The position numbers were made by a program, and so were the translations under genes. From positions 15,721,018 to 15,785,017 of the forward strand of contig CM065319.1 in NCBI GenBank assembly GCA_033032175.1: 64,000 nt of DNA. Reading direction: 5' to 3'. Below the pieces are notes generated by a model. That model was given only the letters and a program-made list of their open reading frames with translations, made no database searches and was not told the DNA's origin. Of this stretch, positions 11,201 through 26,200 are shown piece after piece (the stretch's first letter is position 1; the number at the start of each line of letters is the position of its first letter). Source of the stretch: Saturnia japonica. Lineage: Eukaryota > Arthropoda > Insecta > Lepidoptera > Saturniidae.

Positions 11201-14200
11201 CAAGTGTTGTAAATTATACATTACATATATTATTAAGAATATACATTTTAATTCCACAAATCTTCCTGAACAATGGAGTCGCCATTCTGTTATTTAAAGA
11301 TTACAAGATTAAATAGAAAAATATTATATACACATAACGTTGCAATAACAGAATTCCTGTAGAGAAAAAAAACAATTCTAAACTAACTAACCAAGTACAC
11401 GTCGCACAGGTCGTAGAGCCAAAGGTTGTAGCAGTGCGTCGTCGCCGACGGAAAGTCGTAGGCTGTGAACCCGGCGTTCACTTTCTCGACAGCGAGAGAC
11501 AAACGCGACAGCATCCACCGGTCCATCGGAGACAAATCCGCTGAGAGACTTCGACTGTGCACCTATAAATAACGAAACTATAGAGACTGTAACATAACTA
11601 GATGTACGCGTTATAGATTATAATTTATTGAACAATCACACTTGACGTATAACATCGAATGTGACTATCTTCACCATAATGTAACAAGAGGTTTAGCAAC
11701 CAACGTCATGGCGTAGACTTTTTATTACACTAAGCGTGCATTTTTCATAACGCTTTAAGTTTTTTTTAATCTCTCTATATCTTGCTAAAAGTCCTCGGCC
11801 TGTCGAGAACTGCAGTAAGTTCTATTTTAGAACGGGTATCTAAAGCAGCATTAACAGGCTCTTACCAAATCTGGCTTGGCAGTCAAGGTGAGCGCTGATG
11901 TGTATCATAATCGGACCCCCTAAACCTACTACACCTGGGTCGCAAGTCCCGGGGGCTGCTCGTGTTTCCCTCTGTCTGCGACAAGATGGGCCCGGCCCCC
12001 GCACGGTGAACCCAAGAAATGCTAAGATGTTTGTCTCATAGAATTATTGTATAGGCACAAAAAGGCACTTCAAAACGACCGCATGCAAGTTACTAGGTGC
12101 TCTGTAACAGGATTTTTTTTTGTAGCTCATCAAATTGAAGGCGCTATACCTGATGGTAAGGACAATACAATCCAAACACAACGTCGACCACCGAGAGATC
12201 GAAATCCATCGGCGGTTGCCGCTGTCACGCCGGCCTGCAAAATATCTCTCCACGTTACACTTGAAGAAACCGTTGTCATAAGAAGAAGGGAATACACTGG
12301 CCGGGAGAAGGTTCCACGACTTCATGGTACGATAAAGACAATATCATAAGTCATAGAGAACTTTTTATTTCGTGCCGAGATGGAGGTTACCGTAAAGCTA
12401 TGACTCCGAAACCCAGCGTGTGGTTCTGTTGAGGAATGGAGAGGAGGGAAGTGTGAGTGAAGGAAATGAACTTTAATCGTCTTTATTATTGACGTTCATT
12501 TATCTCTCTCGGTTAATAGCATAGTTCGTTCTTTCTCTCTCTCTCTCTCTCTCTTGCCAAGTACTTTTTAAATCAGAAAAGTTGCATATAAAACGTTGCA
12601 CTATAATTACATTTGAGAATTTAACTCTCTTCGCGCCCAATGAAGCAATGATGGCTGAGTGTACAGACACCATGAAGAAACCATAGTATGGTGGTGGGGC
12701 TTTTTCTAATGCCCGCCTGGGTAGCTACCACCATCAAGTTGAAAATCTTTTGCCAAGCACCTATAGGTGTGTTCCGGCAGCTGCACTTGAGAGCCAAATA
12801 GGTATAAGGCATTGGTATAAGGTGAAATAGTGGCCTTAAAGGACATAAAAACAAGTTTTATTTCAAAAACTGTAAAATTAGTTAGTTCCTTACTTCATAA
12901 GTAGTGTCCCTGGGGAAATACATAAGGGCGAATTTAGTCGCGTTCCACAATTTATTGCAGAAGAACCTGTAGCCCTGCACGCGGAGGATGTCCAAGTTCA
13001 GGTCTCGACCTTGAGTCATAGCGCACAGAGCGAATCTGAAAACCAAGAACCATGAACACACTTTATTATAATTAAAGCTGAAAGAAATTAAAGCTGCCGT
13101 TGTGATGTTTTGTAACAATAACGCTATTTCATAGTTCAAAAACATTTAAAACATCCCTATAAGGTCGTCACTGTTATTTGGAGCAGAATATAGGAGTCTT
13201 CTATAAATAAATACACTACTTACATGAAAAAGAAAAATTAAAAGTACACGTTTATTTGTCATTGCATAACATTGTAACTAATAAAAATTAAAATATGTTT
13301 TTATAATTGGTTCATCCTAAGAAAGCTTGCGTGACACATGTCAAAAATTTATTTTAGAGATGTAGCATAACTTAAATTCAAAGTTGGGTTTTCGTTTATC
13401 AATTATTTTTAGAGCCAAATATAATCGATAATACAATTATGCTTTAAATCAATTAAGACATAGAGCTGTGGAAATGAAATAATTTTGATCATTAAAAAGA
13501 AAACAAAAACCCCGACTGCAATATAAACACTCGACTACAAAAATATTATTTTCTATTTTTCATTTTATTCGATTCCTAGACGTCGCATATAAATATTATA
13601 TTGTTTGTGTTACTCCCACAATTATGACGAATCTAACGACACCTCGTATGCTGAAATCTAACAACACCTCGTATGCTGAAATCCATCGAGTCGTTTAAGT
13701 TACAGAGCGTGTCAAAGAAATAGACTTACATACATATTCCCTTCCTTCCTCCTTTTTTGCAGTCGGGTAAAAATAAACAATAACTACAATTGATATCGCA
13801 ATCTGGAACACTTTACTTATTGATTGCCTGATCCCAAACAAGATTGTTTCTTCCAGTGAAAATTCTTATTGTATGTTGCTGCAGTAAAAATGTAGGATTT
13901 ACGTAAATGTCTATTTTTATTCAAAATTTAAAAAAGGAACTAATAAATTAAATGTACAACGGCGTTCGATCAATTCGATTGATTTTCAGTTCGTACTATT
14001 AATACGATTACTTCTCGATTCCTTGATTTTATTTAGGTCTACCCTAGTTTTAAGTAACGTAGTAAGTAACGCTGCACATAGTAAGAAAAAGAAATGAAAA
14101 TTCATAGGAATTATTATATTAGAGTAAGTTATTTAGGATTTTGTAGTGCAACGTTTATCTGTATCAAAGTCGAAAAGTATAATAATAATAATTATTATTA

Positions 14201-17200
14201 TTTATTGGAACCATAAATCATATCACAAATAACAAAAATGTACGATATTAGCCATATTAGTGAAAACTGTGTCGCAGCCAATAGCGCCCACTTCCAGGCA
14301 ATACAACAAACAGTGGTGTCTGCGTTCCATAATACAATGTAAATACAACTAAAAATACAACAATTTTTTACATTTTTCAATTAAACTAACAATATTTAGA
14401 GTTGTAGAGTGTATACGTGTATTTATGTGTATGTTTGTGTATGTGTGTAGGCGGGTGATTGTTGCTTGAATGGGTGGTTGTGGGTGTTTGAAACGAAATT
14501 GATGTTAAGGTTTAATAATTTCTTCGGTTTCCTCATAGCTAAGTGTGAGAAGCCAATGAGCGATGCGCATTTTGCATTTATGATAGGTAAGGGGGAAAAT
14601 CTTTAGCTCTTTGTTAAGTCTATTATATAAAACTGGACTCAGGAAATGAAATTGTCTTCTAACTACAGCGAGACTGGAAAGATCGATTTTACAAACTATG
14701 TCAGTTCTGCGTTTCTGTTTATATGTATTTAGATCAAAAGTGAGGGTAGAGTGTTGACGGAGAACAGCATTTAGAAGAAAGGATTGCCTAAATGTGGGAA
14801 TTCGCCACAGGGCATATAATTCATTCGTAGGGAAACTTATTGGCTTATATGCCATGACTTTTAATACAGCCCTCTGGGCTCTCTCTAGTCGAAGAAATAA
14901 GCTCTTTCCAGATCCACCCCAAGCCGTAATACAATAGGTTAGAATTGAATGAGCTAAGGCAAAGTACACTGTTTTCAAGATATCAGAGTCTACAGAGGTT
15001 CTTAATGATTTAAACACAAATATTAGTTTTCTGACCCTAGATATAAGTGAATCTACTTGTTTATCCCATGTCAAAGTGCTATCAATCAAAAGACCAAGAT
15101 ATTTAATGGTATGGATACGTTCAATTATAGGACAGCTACATGTCAAATTGTCTAATGAGGAACATTTATGAGCTGTTAAACTATAACAGGAGGTGGGCTG
15201 AGATGTAACTCTAGGAGTAAATGTAATAAACTTAGTTTTGTCTAGGTTCAATGTTAATATGTTAGCGGACAGCCATTTCATAACTAAATTTAAAGAATAT
15301 TCAGCATGTGTTCGAGCTTCAGACCAATTTTCGCCTCGTACAATAATTACGGTATCGTCAGCATAAGTTATGATTTTTTAGCATTATTAGGAGATAGCAT
15401 ACAAAGATCATTTATATAAATTAAAAATAAGATAGGACCTAGAACACTGCCTTGGGGTACTCCATAAGTAAGAAATGCCTCTTCACTCATTAAGTTATTA
15501 ATTTTGACTATCTGTGAGCGATCACTTAAATAGCTTTTAAAGATATCAAGAACTTGACCCCTTATGCCAATCCTTTCAAGTTTATTTAGTAGAATAGGAA
15601 CAGATATAGTGTCGAATGCCTTGGACAAGTCCAAAAAGATAGCTAAAGTTTTAAATCTATTGTCAAGGTTTTTACTCACAACTTCAGTTAATAATAAAAC
15701 GTCATCTTCAGTGCTTTTACCAGCACGAAAACCATATTGGTTTTCAGCGATAAAATTTTGAGTTTTAAGATATCTGATTAGTCTACTATTCAAAATATTT
15801 TCTAACAATTTCGAAAAACTGATAAAACAGAAATAGGTCTATAATTGTTGACAATGCTTGTCTCCACTTTTACATATCGGATGTACTACTACTTTTTTTT
15901 AAACTGAGGGAAAGACGCCTGTTGAAATGCAAAGGTTAAATACGTGACAAATCAATGGAACAAGGACATGTCTGGCTATTTTAATCAATACATCAGGTAT
16001 GCCATCCCACCCAACGGCACAATCAATCCTTAAATTAAGAATATAGCGTTCAATCTCCTCATTGGTTGTCAAAAACAGGGCGATAGAAAATGGGATATTT
16101 TTTAAGAGTCTTGGATCAAACCCTTGTCGGACCTGGAAAGTAATTTAGATGCCAGATTTACACCTACATTCGCAAAGAACTCATTAACCTCATTTATGGC
16201 ACATTCTGGTTCAATATTACAGGACAAGAGCTCACTAGTAACAGTTTTCGTAGTATCCAAATTTGCAATTTTTTTAATGAGTTTCCAGGTAGCTTTAGGA
16301 TTTTTACGATATTTTTCAAATTCGCTATTTAGTGTGTTTTCAGTTACGTCATAGTTTATACGACGTAACAATTTACGTACTATGGATATGTCATGCAAAC
16401 CTTGTTACTATGAATAAGGTATAATTACTCTGTAGTAAGTCATTGTCGGAGAATCTGTCGTTGCATGAGTTAAGGTGGGCGTCTAAGCGTCGGATACTGT
16501 TATCGTGCTACCGCCCAGCATGAGTTTTAAACTAAGTAAAAGTTACCTCAAAGCATCCGTCCCGCATTCCGGAATCCCATTAGGGTAGTCCTGCTTTTGC
16601 CCTTGACGTGCCTTTTCAATCTCCTTCGGATCTAAATTGGAATCTTCGAGCTGTTCGTGCAGCGTTTCTAGCGTCACGCCTCTCACCACATCAACAGGGT
16701 CGATGACGTTGCCCAGGGATTTGGACATTTTCCGCCCATGGGCATCACGCACCATCGGATGGAGATACACTTCTCTGCGATAAAGTATATAGATACTAAA
16801 TATTTTTAACTGTGGGTGCCAGGTTCGTTGACGTGATTTTTTGAAATCATTACTGCTTAGCTCCTATAATGACACGGCCGCGGCCGCCCAACTGACTTAC
16901 TTACAGTTCGGCCGCTGAAAGAATGCGTTCCTGCATGACGTCTATCACAACAGACCACGTATTTTAGTAACACAAAATGGCGGCCCATCATACCATTTGG
17001 GGTTGCCATTTTTTTTTCCAGAAATAAAGAATATGAAAGTTGCAAAAGGAAATTATATAGTATTTTAGAAGAATGAAGAGTATTTTATCTTTATTGTTTT
17101 AAACACTTATAATGCTTTATTTAATATTGCTAGTAAAAAAGGCAATCACAAATGGCATGATGAACCGCCAATTTGTGTTGCTAAATCAGTCGTCCGTTAT

Positions 17201-20200
17201 GACAAACGTCAGGAATTCTCTCAGCAGCCGAACTGTAACGCTTACAGTTTTGATAAATTCAAATCTAAATAATAATATTCAAATAATATGTATCTCATAA
17301 TTATAACTATTTAATGTACCCTCTAATTATAATATCTATTCTAAACAAATATTTTTGTCATTTGTCAATTATAGTGGAATCACTTTGTTTGTCACCAAGT
17401 AAATAGCTTTGTTTCTTATGGTGTATATTGTAGTAAATCTTGGTTTCGCACTGAATGGGTTAGGCTAGGTTGTAATTGCTATCATAAAGCACATGTCGAG
17501 CGAGCGAAGCAAGCTGTCCTTGGCCAGAGATTGCCAGAAACTAGTCAATCGTTGAAAATTTAAAATTTTTTCGCGACAGTAGCCAACCACTTCTTTTATA
17601 GGGGCAATACAAACACATTATAAGGCCACTTTCTGGCACCCGGGCCTAAGTTTGGACTTAAAAAGACTTGGATGAACTGTGTGAAAGACAATATGCGTGT
17701 ACGGGGAATGACTGCAGAGATATCGGGCGATAGGCTGGAATGGAAGAGGACGTGCTGTACCGACCCGACCTAGTGTGAAGAAGAAGAAGAATTAGCCATT
17801 TCACTTTCTATTTACTTGATTGATAGCAATCAATTTTGATGTTTCCATCTGACAAGCATCCTACGATGCCTCATTTTTATGTAATACTTTCAACGAGCCA
17901 TAACTAAAAGTATTATTCAAGAATTACTTAAAAGGAAGTTTTCCAAGTAGACGCTGCCCGAAGAACACCATTCTGGCCACCCAGAAGAACAGGATGTCAT
18001 GGCCAGTTTCCAGCAGAGTTCCGGGATAAAAGGCCTGTAATGTTACTCAATATAAGTATTTAAAGTTAATTTCTTCTTTGAAATAAATTATCATACAATA
18101 ATTTTGTTAAAAAAGTAGTTTTTCTTATAACAAAAGATTTTTAAGTACTACTTACTTTCAAATCTTCAGTCTCGTCAGGCCACCCGAATATAGAGAACGG
18201 GAAGAGTCCAGAAGAGAACCAGGTGTCAAGAACGTCTTCGTCTCGCTGTAATGATACGTCCGTGCTGGCCACACCGAACTTCGTGGACGCCTTCTCTAGG
18301 GCTTCTTCTTCTGTGTGCGCTGATACCCAAAGTTCTTCCTCATTCTGTGACTACGTAGGAGAAAATATTAAAATATTTTATTATATTACCTATATATTAT
18401 ATATTTTTACAGATCTCGTGGCACAGTGGTAGCAAGTCCGAGAGGTCACGGGTTTGATTCCCGCGTACAACTGACATTTATGTGATGAGAATAATTGTCA
18501 GTTGTACTTCTGGTTGTTAAATATCTATATAAGTATATAACTTAGCTATTTAGTTACCATAATAGAAGCTTTGCTTAGTTTAAAATTAAATGGCCGCATG
18601 TGAAATTATTTAAATTTTAAAATGAAACGGATCTATTTTTACAGACTTATTACGGTATTTAATGAGAAACTTGGAGCAAGCACTTTAAATTTTACTGTTC
18701 CAGAGTGAGGACTTATTTAATTAACTAGCTATGCTCCACGGTTTCTCCCGTATTAAATTTATTAGAGGAATTCACCACTGCACCGTGCTGTCACCAATAC
18801 ACCGGTGTAACCTATGGTTGCTCTCATATATATCTCGAAGTACTGGTACTTGCCTACAGCTTGCCTAATTGCTTCACGTTCATGGTTATTGCTGAGCTCT
18901 TTAGGCGATCCTAAATACGATGCGATGCTACGATTAGCGTGAAGTTACATAGCTTATAATTATTGAAATCTGGATGGTAGTTTTAGAGTTTAGCGCGTGC
19001 AAAGAACCAAACAATACTTTTTGAGGTTGATAATTTTAAGTACAGATAAATTAAATTAAACGTTATGTTATTAAATTAAACTGATTCACAAAACTTTTAA
19101 CATAAGCCTCTGAATAATACTAATTCGGATTGTAATTAACATGAACTTAATTACCAAGCCTTGCTTATAACATAAGGAATGTTTTTCTTTAGTCCTGTTT
19201 TCTTCTAACAGTACAGGATAAGGCAAAGCAGGAAATAATTTAATGTCTTTAAATTTTCACATATTTATTTATGTAAGGCAGCCAGTTTTAAAACTCAGTT
19301 CATTCGGTACTTTTTGAACATACATATTTTTTTTATTTCTTGTGTAAGAAGATCGCCTTACATGTTAAGAAATAAAAAAATTGTATCGCACATATTGCTC
19401 ATAAACGATAACTTCGGTTATACTTTTTTTTAATTATGTAGGCAATTTCGCCAGTGTCAAGTGTGACAAATACATGTTTTAGAATTCAGTAGCCAAATGT
19501 TCGATGAACTGTAGAATAACCCATAAACAAAATCAGTTATAACTACTTCAATATATTTATTAAGTAGCATAAGGGTGTATGTAAAATATAATATCTAAGC
19601 ATATAAAAACTTTACATAATTCTTTAAGGATATATAGGTTTACACACAAAAACTCGCAAATAAAACTGCTAACATACTCCATGTATTAATTTTGTTTAAC
19701 TAAAATCAGCAAGTTACGTGTATCAAAGAACAAAAGACATAACTAAAAGCTTAGTAAGCATCAGTTACTTAACACAATAATTTAATTAAAAAAAAAAAAA
19801 AAATTACGATAAAGATGGGATGTATTGTTAAAATATTGTTTCATGTTAAGTTAATTTTTAAACTGGTTTGAAATATTTTTAAACAATTAATTATGGATTA
19901 TAAGCTATGTAAGAAAAGTGTAATGATAAACACTCCGTATGTTTACAGATTTTATTCCAGGTCAACTACCATTCAATGAAAACCGTTTACATGCCAAGCA
20001 ATAGAACATTCCAGACTAGTATTAAAAGAAAATAAGTTATATTTAGATTCTACTTGGGTAGATTCCCGGAGTTATTATTCTTAGGGAGCGATTTTTCATT
20101 CATCAGTATGAGTATTCGTCAGGGTAGAGGTAAGGATGGAGGAAGGAAGGTAAGGGAAGGGTATCTTATAAAGAGGACAAGTTGAAAAAGTGTAAAAGGC

Positions 20201-23200
20201 CCGAATGCCTTAAGAAACGCTTGCCACCAAGCCACGGTGAAGATGTAAAAGCTATCAGAGGTTATTTTTAGGACCTAACAGTATAGTCAGTCAGAAAAAA
20301 GTGTACAGTTGTATGTAGCGTAGCAAGATGGAATAATACTTTTTCGTGATTTTATAGTTTTTACTATCGTAAATCTTAAAAACAATAGTACAATAATGAG
20401 AATAGTTTGTGGAGTGAAAAGTGGTCCAAGTGGGCGAAAATAAATAAATAATAGCATTTGGCCCTATTTTTTAAATTTACGCCCTTGGTACCGTGGCGTC
20501 ACACAAATTTCACGTATTTTGATGGACACTTTTTGATACACCGACATGATACTCCTCGTCTCTACAATCCATACTCGTCAGATGAATTTATTTGAGGAAT
20601 AATTTTTACATTTTGATAGATAATGTACAGAAACCTGTTAAAACTAATCAATTCGTTCCTCAGATAAAGATTCCGTTGAATGAAAAATCGGTCTTTAGTA
20701 TTCAAATTTTTACAATTTTTCTTATTAATAGAAATAAGAATTTTTGAAAGAAAAAGACAAACAATATCGCTAACGGGAAATGAGAAACACGACGAGGAAA
20801 CAAAAAAAAAATGCATAAGAAAGACTATTACTAGTAGACATGACTGTTTAACTTTAACATAAAACTGCAAGCCATGCACAATTCGATTACGCACGTATAG
20901 GTTATCGACATACAATAGTACCGCGTGTTCGTTCGAAGATGTGCGCGTTGGTGCGCACGCGAATGCGAGCGCTCTTCTTATGGCCGGAACGAGTTCGACG
21001 TCTGCGCGGCGCCGTCTTACTGCCTGCCCTGATCGACTGCTCCACTGCCTCCTTAACGCGTATACTCGTGTTAATTTATTATTTATATACGATTATTGAC
21101 CTGCCTCAGCTTCGTACGGGTGGAATTTACAAAATGGTGTGTTTTATATTTTAAAAATAATGATTTAGAATTTATTGCTTTAGTCTTGATAGTTCATAAA
21201 TTCATAGTTACGAAAAGTGCGCTTAATTCGCGACGTGCAATTCACCAGAGGTGCGTAGAACCGGCCCACCGTCGCACTGCGAGTGATATCTTTAGATGCG
21301 CGTAATTCCAAATACGTGATATCTTCTACGGTCTACAGTATTCATTAAAATGATACCAAGTAAAGGACAATTTTAATCTATAGTAAATGTTCAAGTTAGG
21401 AATTATTATTCTGAAGATAAAAAATGGTTACTGTGGGTCAACCTTAGGTCAAATTTAGTCAGCGTAAGCCATGCACCCTAAGATCGATTTGCACCGCAAA
21501 GAAACTACACTGTGCCGTGCCTTAAGGTAACCACCGAGAGATCGATTATTCCTCGACAGCCGCAATACTTTGTAATAAAGGTTTTACTTTATTTTAGATT
21601 CTTTTTAGAAATTTAATCATCATGAAATACAATTTTCGCCATTTGCCGTGCTTGGCGATGAATAAAATCATTGTTTTTTGATGGACTCGGACCAGTCATT
21701 ATTAATGTAGCCGCAACTTGAGCATTAACGCGATCTGTAATACACTCATCAAAAAAGTCTAAGCAACATGTACTAATTTAAAATTTAGGATGGTTCTTCA
21801 CATTATAATGTTGTATTTTATTTTTAAAATAATATCTTTAGGGTTCTATGATGTAAAAATAACAGCTGTTGTCTTTATAAGTTCTTTTAATAACAGAAAT
21901 GAACAATATTAGAATATACTGTAGAAACCAAGATACATAAGAAACTAAACTTTTTTCTTACAAAATGAAATTTCTAAACAAAATGTATTTATTGTAAAAG
22001 AATAGAACAATTTAATACAAAGTATGGGCTCCTCTGCTATTCAGAACTTGTCGGCAACGATTATTCATTGAATTAATGAGACTGTTTATGTCATCTTGCG
22101 GTATTCGCTTCCAATGGAATTGTAGCAAATCCTTCAGCTGTTGGGTTGTTGTCGCTCCGTCCAAGTCCTTCAAAACACGTCTCTGGAGCATGCCTCATGC
22201 GTGCTCGATGGGGTTGAGATCTGGCGATTGTGCAGGCCAGAGCAATACCCGGATGTTCTCCGTTGCAAAGTATTCACTGGTTCGCCGAGCTGTATGTGAA
22301 CGCGCATTGTCATGCATTAACCTAAAATCGGAGCCAAAGGTTTGTGCAAATGGGTAGAATAAGGTTTGAGAATATCCTCAATGTAATTTTCAGCATTCAT
22401 GTTTCCATTTACAAAAACGAGCTCAGTTCGCCTGTTCTTCATAATACCCGCCCATAACATAACTGTTGAGCCGCTGTATGGATGAACTTCCTGAACGCAC
22501 CTGAGCCTTTCAGTATTTCCGGGCCGACGATACACTCGCACCCTTCTTGTATCAGGCTTAAACCCGAATCGCGACTCATCGGAAAACATAATTTTATCCC
22601 ATTGTTCCTGGGTCCATGTTATGCGTTCTCTACACCATTCATATCGACGAGCGCGATTCCCGTGACGTATCGGTGGGCACCTGATTGGGCGTCGAGCTCG
22701 TAGGCCGTACTCATGCAGTCGATTTCGTACAGTTTGAGGACTTACATCAACACCACTTGAAATTTGTAGCCTCAAACTTATCTCTCGAGCGGTTAACATC
22801 GGCTGGCGTCTTGCAGTCAGTTGTATGTACCGGTCTTGCCGAGTGGTTGTACTCCTTTTACGGCCTGGATGCTGTTCAGCGGGTTCTCCTGTATTATTGT
22901 AGCGCTGCCAAAGACGACAAATAACACTTCTATGAATGCCAAAATGTCGAGATAACTGAGATTGATTACTTCCCGCTTGCAACATCCTTACAGCTCTTTG
23001 CATTTCATCTGCCATCAAATGACGTCGCTTCATGACGTAAAGAATATCTAACTATTCAATTTTGTCGCTAACTTTATTTAAATGGTTGGTAAAATTATAA
23101 AATCAAGACTAAACGTAGCAATTAAAACGCACGTAAATTCAAACAAATTCGCAGTCATTTGAATTTTATGAAAAAACAAAACATAATCAAATTTTTTTTT

Positions 23201-26200
23201 TTACAACCAGCCAATATGTCTTGAATAACAAAAAAGTTTACTTACCTACGCATTTTGTTTGAGTAAATATTTAGAAATTAATTAATATAAATGGAAAAAT
23301 TTGTAATATCACGCATGTTGCTTAGACTTTTTTGATGTGTGTAGTACGATAGATAATTTTCCCGTTTATAAACTTCTTTAAACATAAATCAGTGCCGTAA
23401 TTATATTTTATGTTTGTCATTAGCATAATATAAAGTACCTGTTATAATTTATATATGAACATTGTAACTTGATACAAAAATGGAGACTTTTTAACCCTTA
23501 AATGCACAACCTTTTATTATCATTAAAAAAAAAATTACGGTAAAATATGTAAACACTGGAAAAAAAATTACACCAAAGAAATTATAGATGTTTAAATACA
23601 ATGCGTTCAATGGTAAAATTGATATAAAGATTTCTAAAATAGGTTTTTTTTTTTAATTTATCAAACAGTTTCTAGAAGTACCTGGTTGGCGGATAAAGTG
23701 ACTTTATAAGCGGGAATTCGATGTCCCCACCACAATTGACGCGATATACACCAATCCCTGATGTTCTCCATCCAGTGGTACCAAATCTTCTCGTGGACAT
23801 CAGGTATTATCTTCAGCTCGCCTGTCTTCACTGCCGCTATGGCATCCGCTGCCATCTTATCGCATCGAATGTACCTTAATATAATAATTGTTTTGTTGAT
23901 TCAATAAATACAAACTTCTTAAAACTAAATAATCAATCAGTTGTAGTTATAATACAAGCTTTTCTTAGTTCGGGATTAAAAGGCCGTGTGTAAAATTGTG
24001 TCCTTATAAAAAACTACCTATAACAGAAAATTAACTATATTACCTACCCCTAAAAATTTTATACCATTTAAAATGTGTAAAAATGGACATAAAACATAAT
24101 AAAAAATATATAGTACAAATCAAAAAAACAACGAGATTAAACTGATTCCAAAATTAAACTGTTCCTAAAAATCCGAATTCTCTCATTTATCCTAAATTTC
24201 ATGGTGAAAACTCTAAACTGGTAATCGCGATTTATTTCTTCGAAATATCGAATTCCGAAAGGATTCTAATTCTTGTGCCTTATTGATCAATAATACTAGT
24301 AATAAGAAGTAATTTTGAAAAAAATGTACAAATGGAACCACAGACAGACAACAATTTTAATAATTTATATTTTGTTATAAGTATTGTATACAATGTCATA
24401 TGCATTTAGTAAAAAGCTGTTATTTGGACAATACAAACAGACACTTCATGTATAGACATAGATAGGCTAGAAATAATCCTGCAGGCCTACTGTAAATTAA
24501 TTAACCGCAAGTTTCGCCTTTAGTATTTAAAACAATTATTAACAAAAAAGAAAACGAACTCTAATGATTTTTAGGAGTTCCCTGTTGTATCTTCAAAATC
24601 GAATATTCAATTCCGATGAAATTAAAATGACCCTTTTTAACGAAAAGCGAATCCTCCAAAACGGTATAAAAACAAAGAAATTAAACATCAATTTAAAAAT
24701 ATATGCATTCGAATTGAGCACCTCCTCATTTTATGAAGGCGGTTAAAAATTTAACAGTTTATACAAAATACTAATCTTACCATTGAGGCTTGAGCATTGG
24801 CTCGACGATATCTTTGGATCGGCTGCAGAGAGGCACCACCATGGCGTGTTCCTTCGTCTCTTTGTAAAGTTTCAAATCCTCCAAAGTCTTTATGATCCGG
24901 CGTCGGACATCGAACCGCTTCATACCCTGGACATTAAAATGTACTATTTGAGAAATTTATATCTCGTAATCCTTATATTTAGGGTGATCACGCCAGAATA
25001 TCGTGACGTAAGTCAGAGCTCAAAGTGCAAGGTGGAGCGCGCCCTCGCGATATTTCTATGGTTCATCGTTCTTGTCTGTAACAACAGACAGTGACCGTGA
25101 CATAAAAAAGTGATAAAAGTTTTTAGGAAATTAACAAAAGTAATTAACCAGTGATGACATACGGCACAGAGACGTGGTCGCTCAGCGGGCTATGGAGAGG
25201 GCTATGCTTGGTGTTTCTCTACGAGATCGAATCAGAAACATAATCATAGAGGATAAATTTTTACCCACCTAATCAAGGTTCTGTTTGGCAAAAGAAGCAA
25301 AAGGAGCTAGTGGTTTGGTGGTGAATCCTTTTTAATTCTAAATCGCAAGCGTGTCCGACTAGATCACGACCACCATACATCATATATGTCGACTATCGAA
25401 TAATTGATTGTTGTTGATAAGCAATCTGCATACGCCGTATATTAGGTCCTTACATGTGAAATTAGCGTTTTGTTGAACTGGCCACTTTGATTACAAATAT
25501 CTGGCGTTTAGTTAGGAATTACAAATTTAAATTTATTTCAAATTTAGGCTTGTGTATTTGTGTTTAGAATTTAGAGATACTGAATTGACTGAAGCACACC
25601 AACAAACATGCATTGAGTGCTGCGTTACATTACTCAACCGTCACAATAACAAGGGAATTTTGAATCGTATTGTAACTTTTGACGAAAAATGAAATTTCAC
25701 GACAATCGGAAGGTTCATCACTGTGGTTGAATCCAGAAGAGCCGGCCAAATCCTGTCCTAAGCGAAAGTTGTCTCAGAAAAAGGTACTGGTGAGTGTTTG
25801 GTGGACCAGTGCTGGTGTATAAAACTCTACAGCTTCCTAAGATCTGGCCAGACGATAACGGCAGATCTGTACTCTCAACAATTGGAAACCTGATGGAAAA
25901 GCTAGCCATTACACAACTGTGACTGGTAAATCTCTCTAAGCCACTGCTGCTTCAGGACAACTCTAGAACCCATACTTCACGACAGGCGGTCTGTAAATTA
26001 GAGGAACTGCGGTTGGAATGTCTCTGACACCCACCTTGCTCCCCGGGCCTGGCTCCAATAGATTATTAGCACTTGTTTCAGAATTTTGACAATTTTTTGC
26101 AAGAAAAAAATTCAGGTTCGATGAGGCTGTCCAAACTGCCTTCAAAGATTTTATTGATTCTTGCTCCCAAAATTTTTTCAATTAACTACCTTTAAAATGA

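Noticed and set aside
12044..12349. Opposing 93- and 100-codon open frames
   Set aside because: Both lie in a dispersed repeat related to 49890-50010; no protein similarity.
18409..18490. tRNA gene suggested by A/B-box-like words
   Set aside because: B box is good but no acceptor stem or cloverleaf closes, and the same sequence recurs with a long shared tail at 27985; it is a SINE.
20939..21154. 71-codon plus-strand frame in the GC-rich island
   Set aside because: No recognisable domain; explained by high GC and few stops.
22076..22924. Three plus-strand open frames
   Set aside because: Antisense shadows of the Tc1 transposase.
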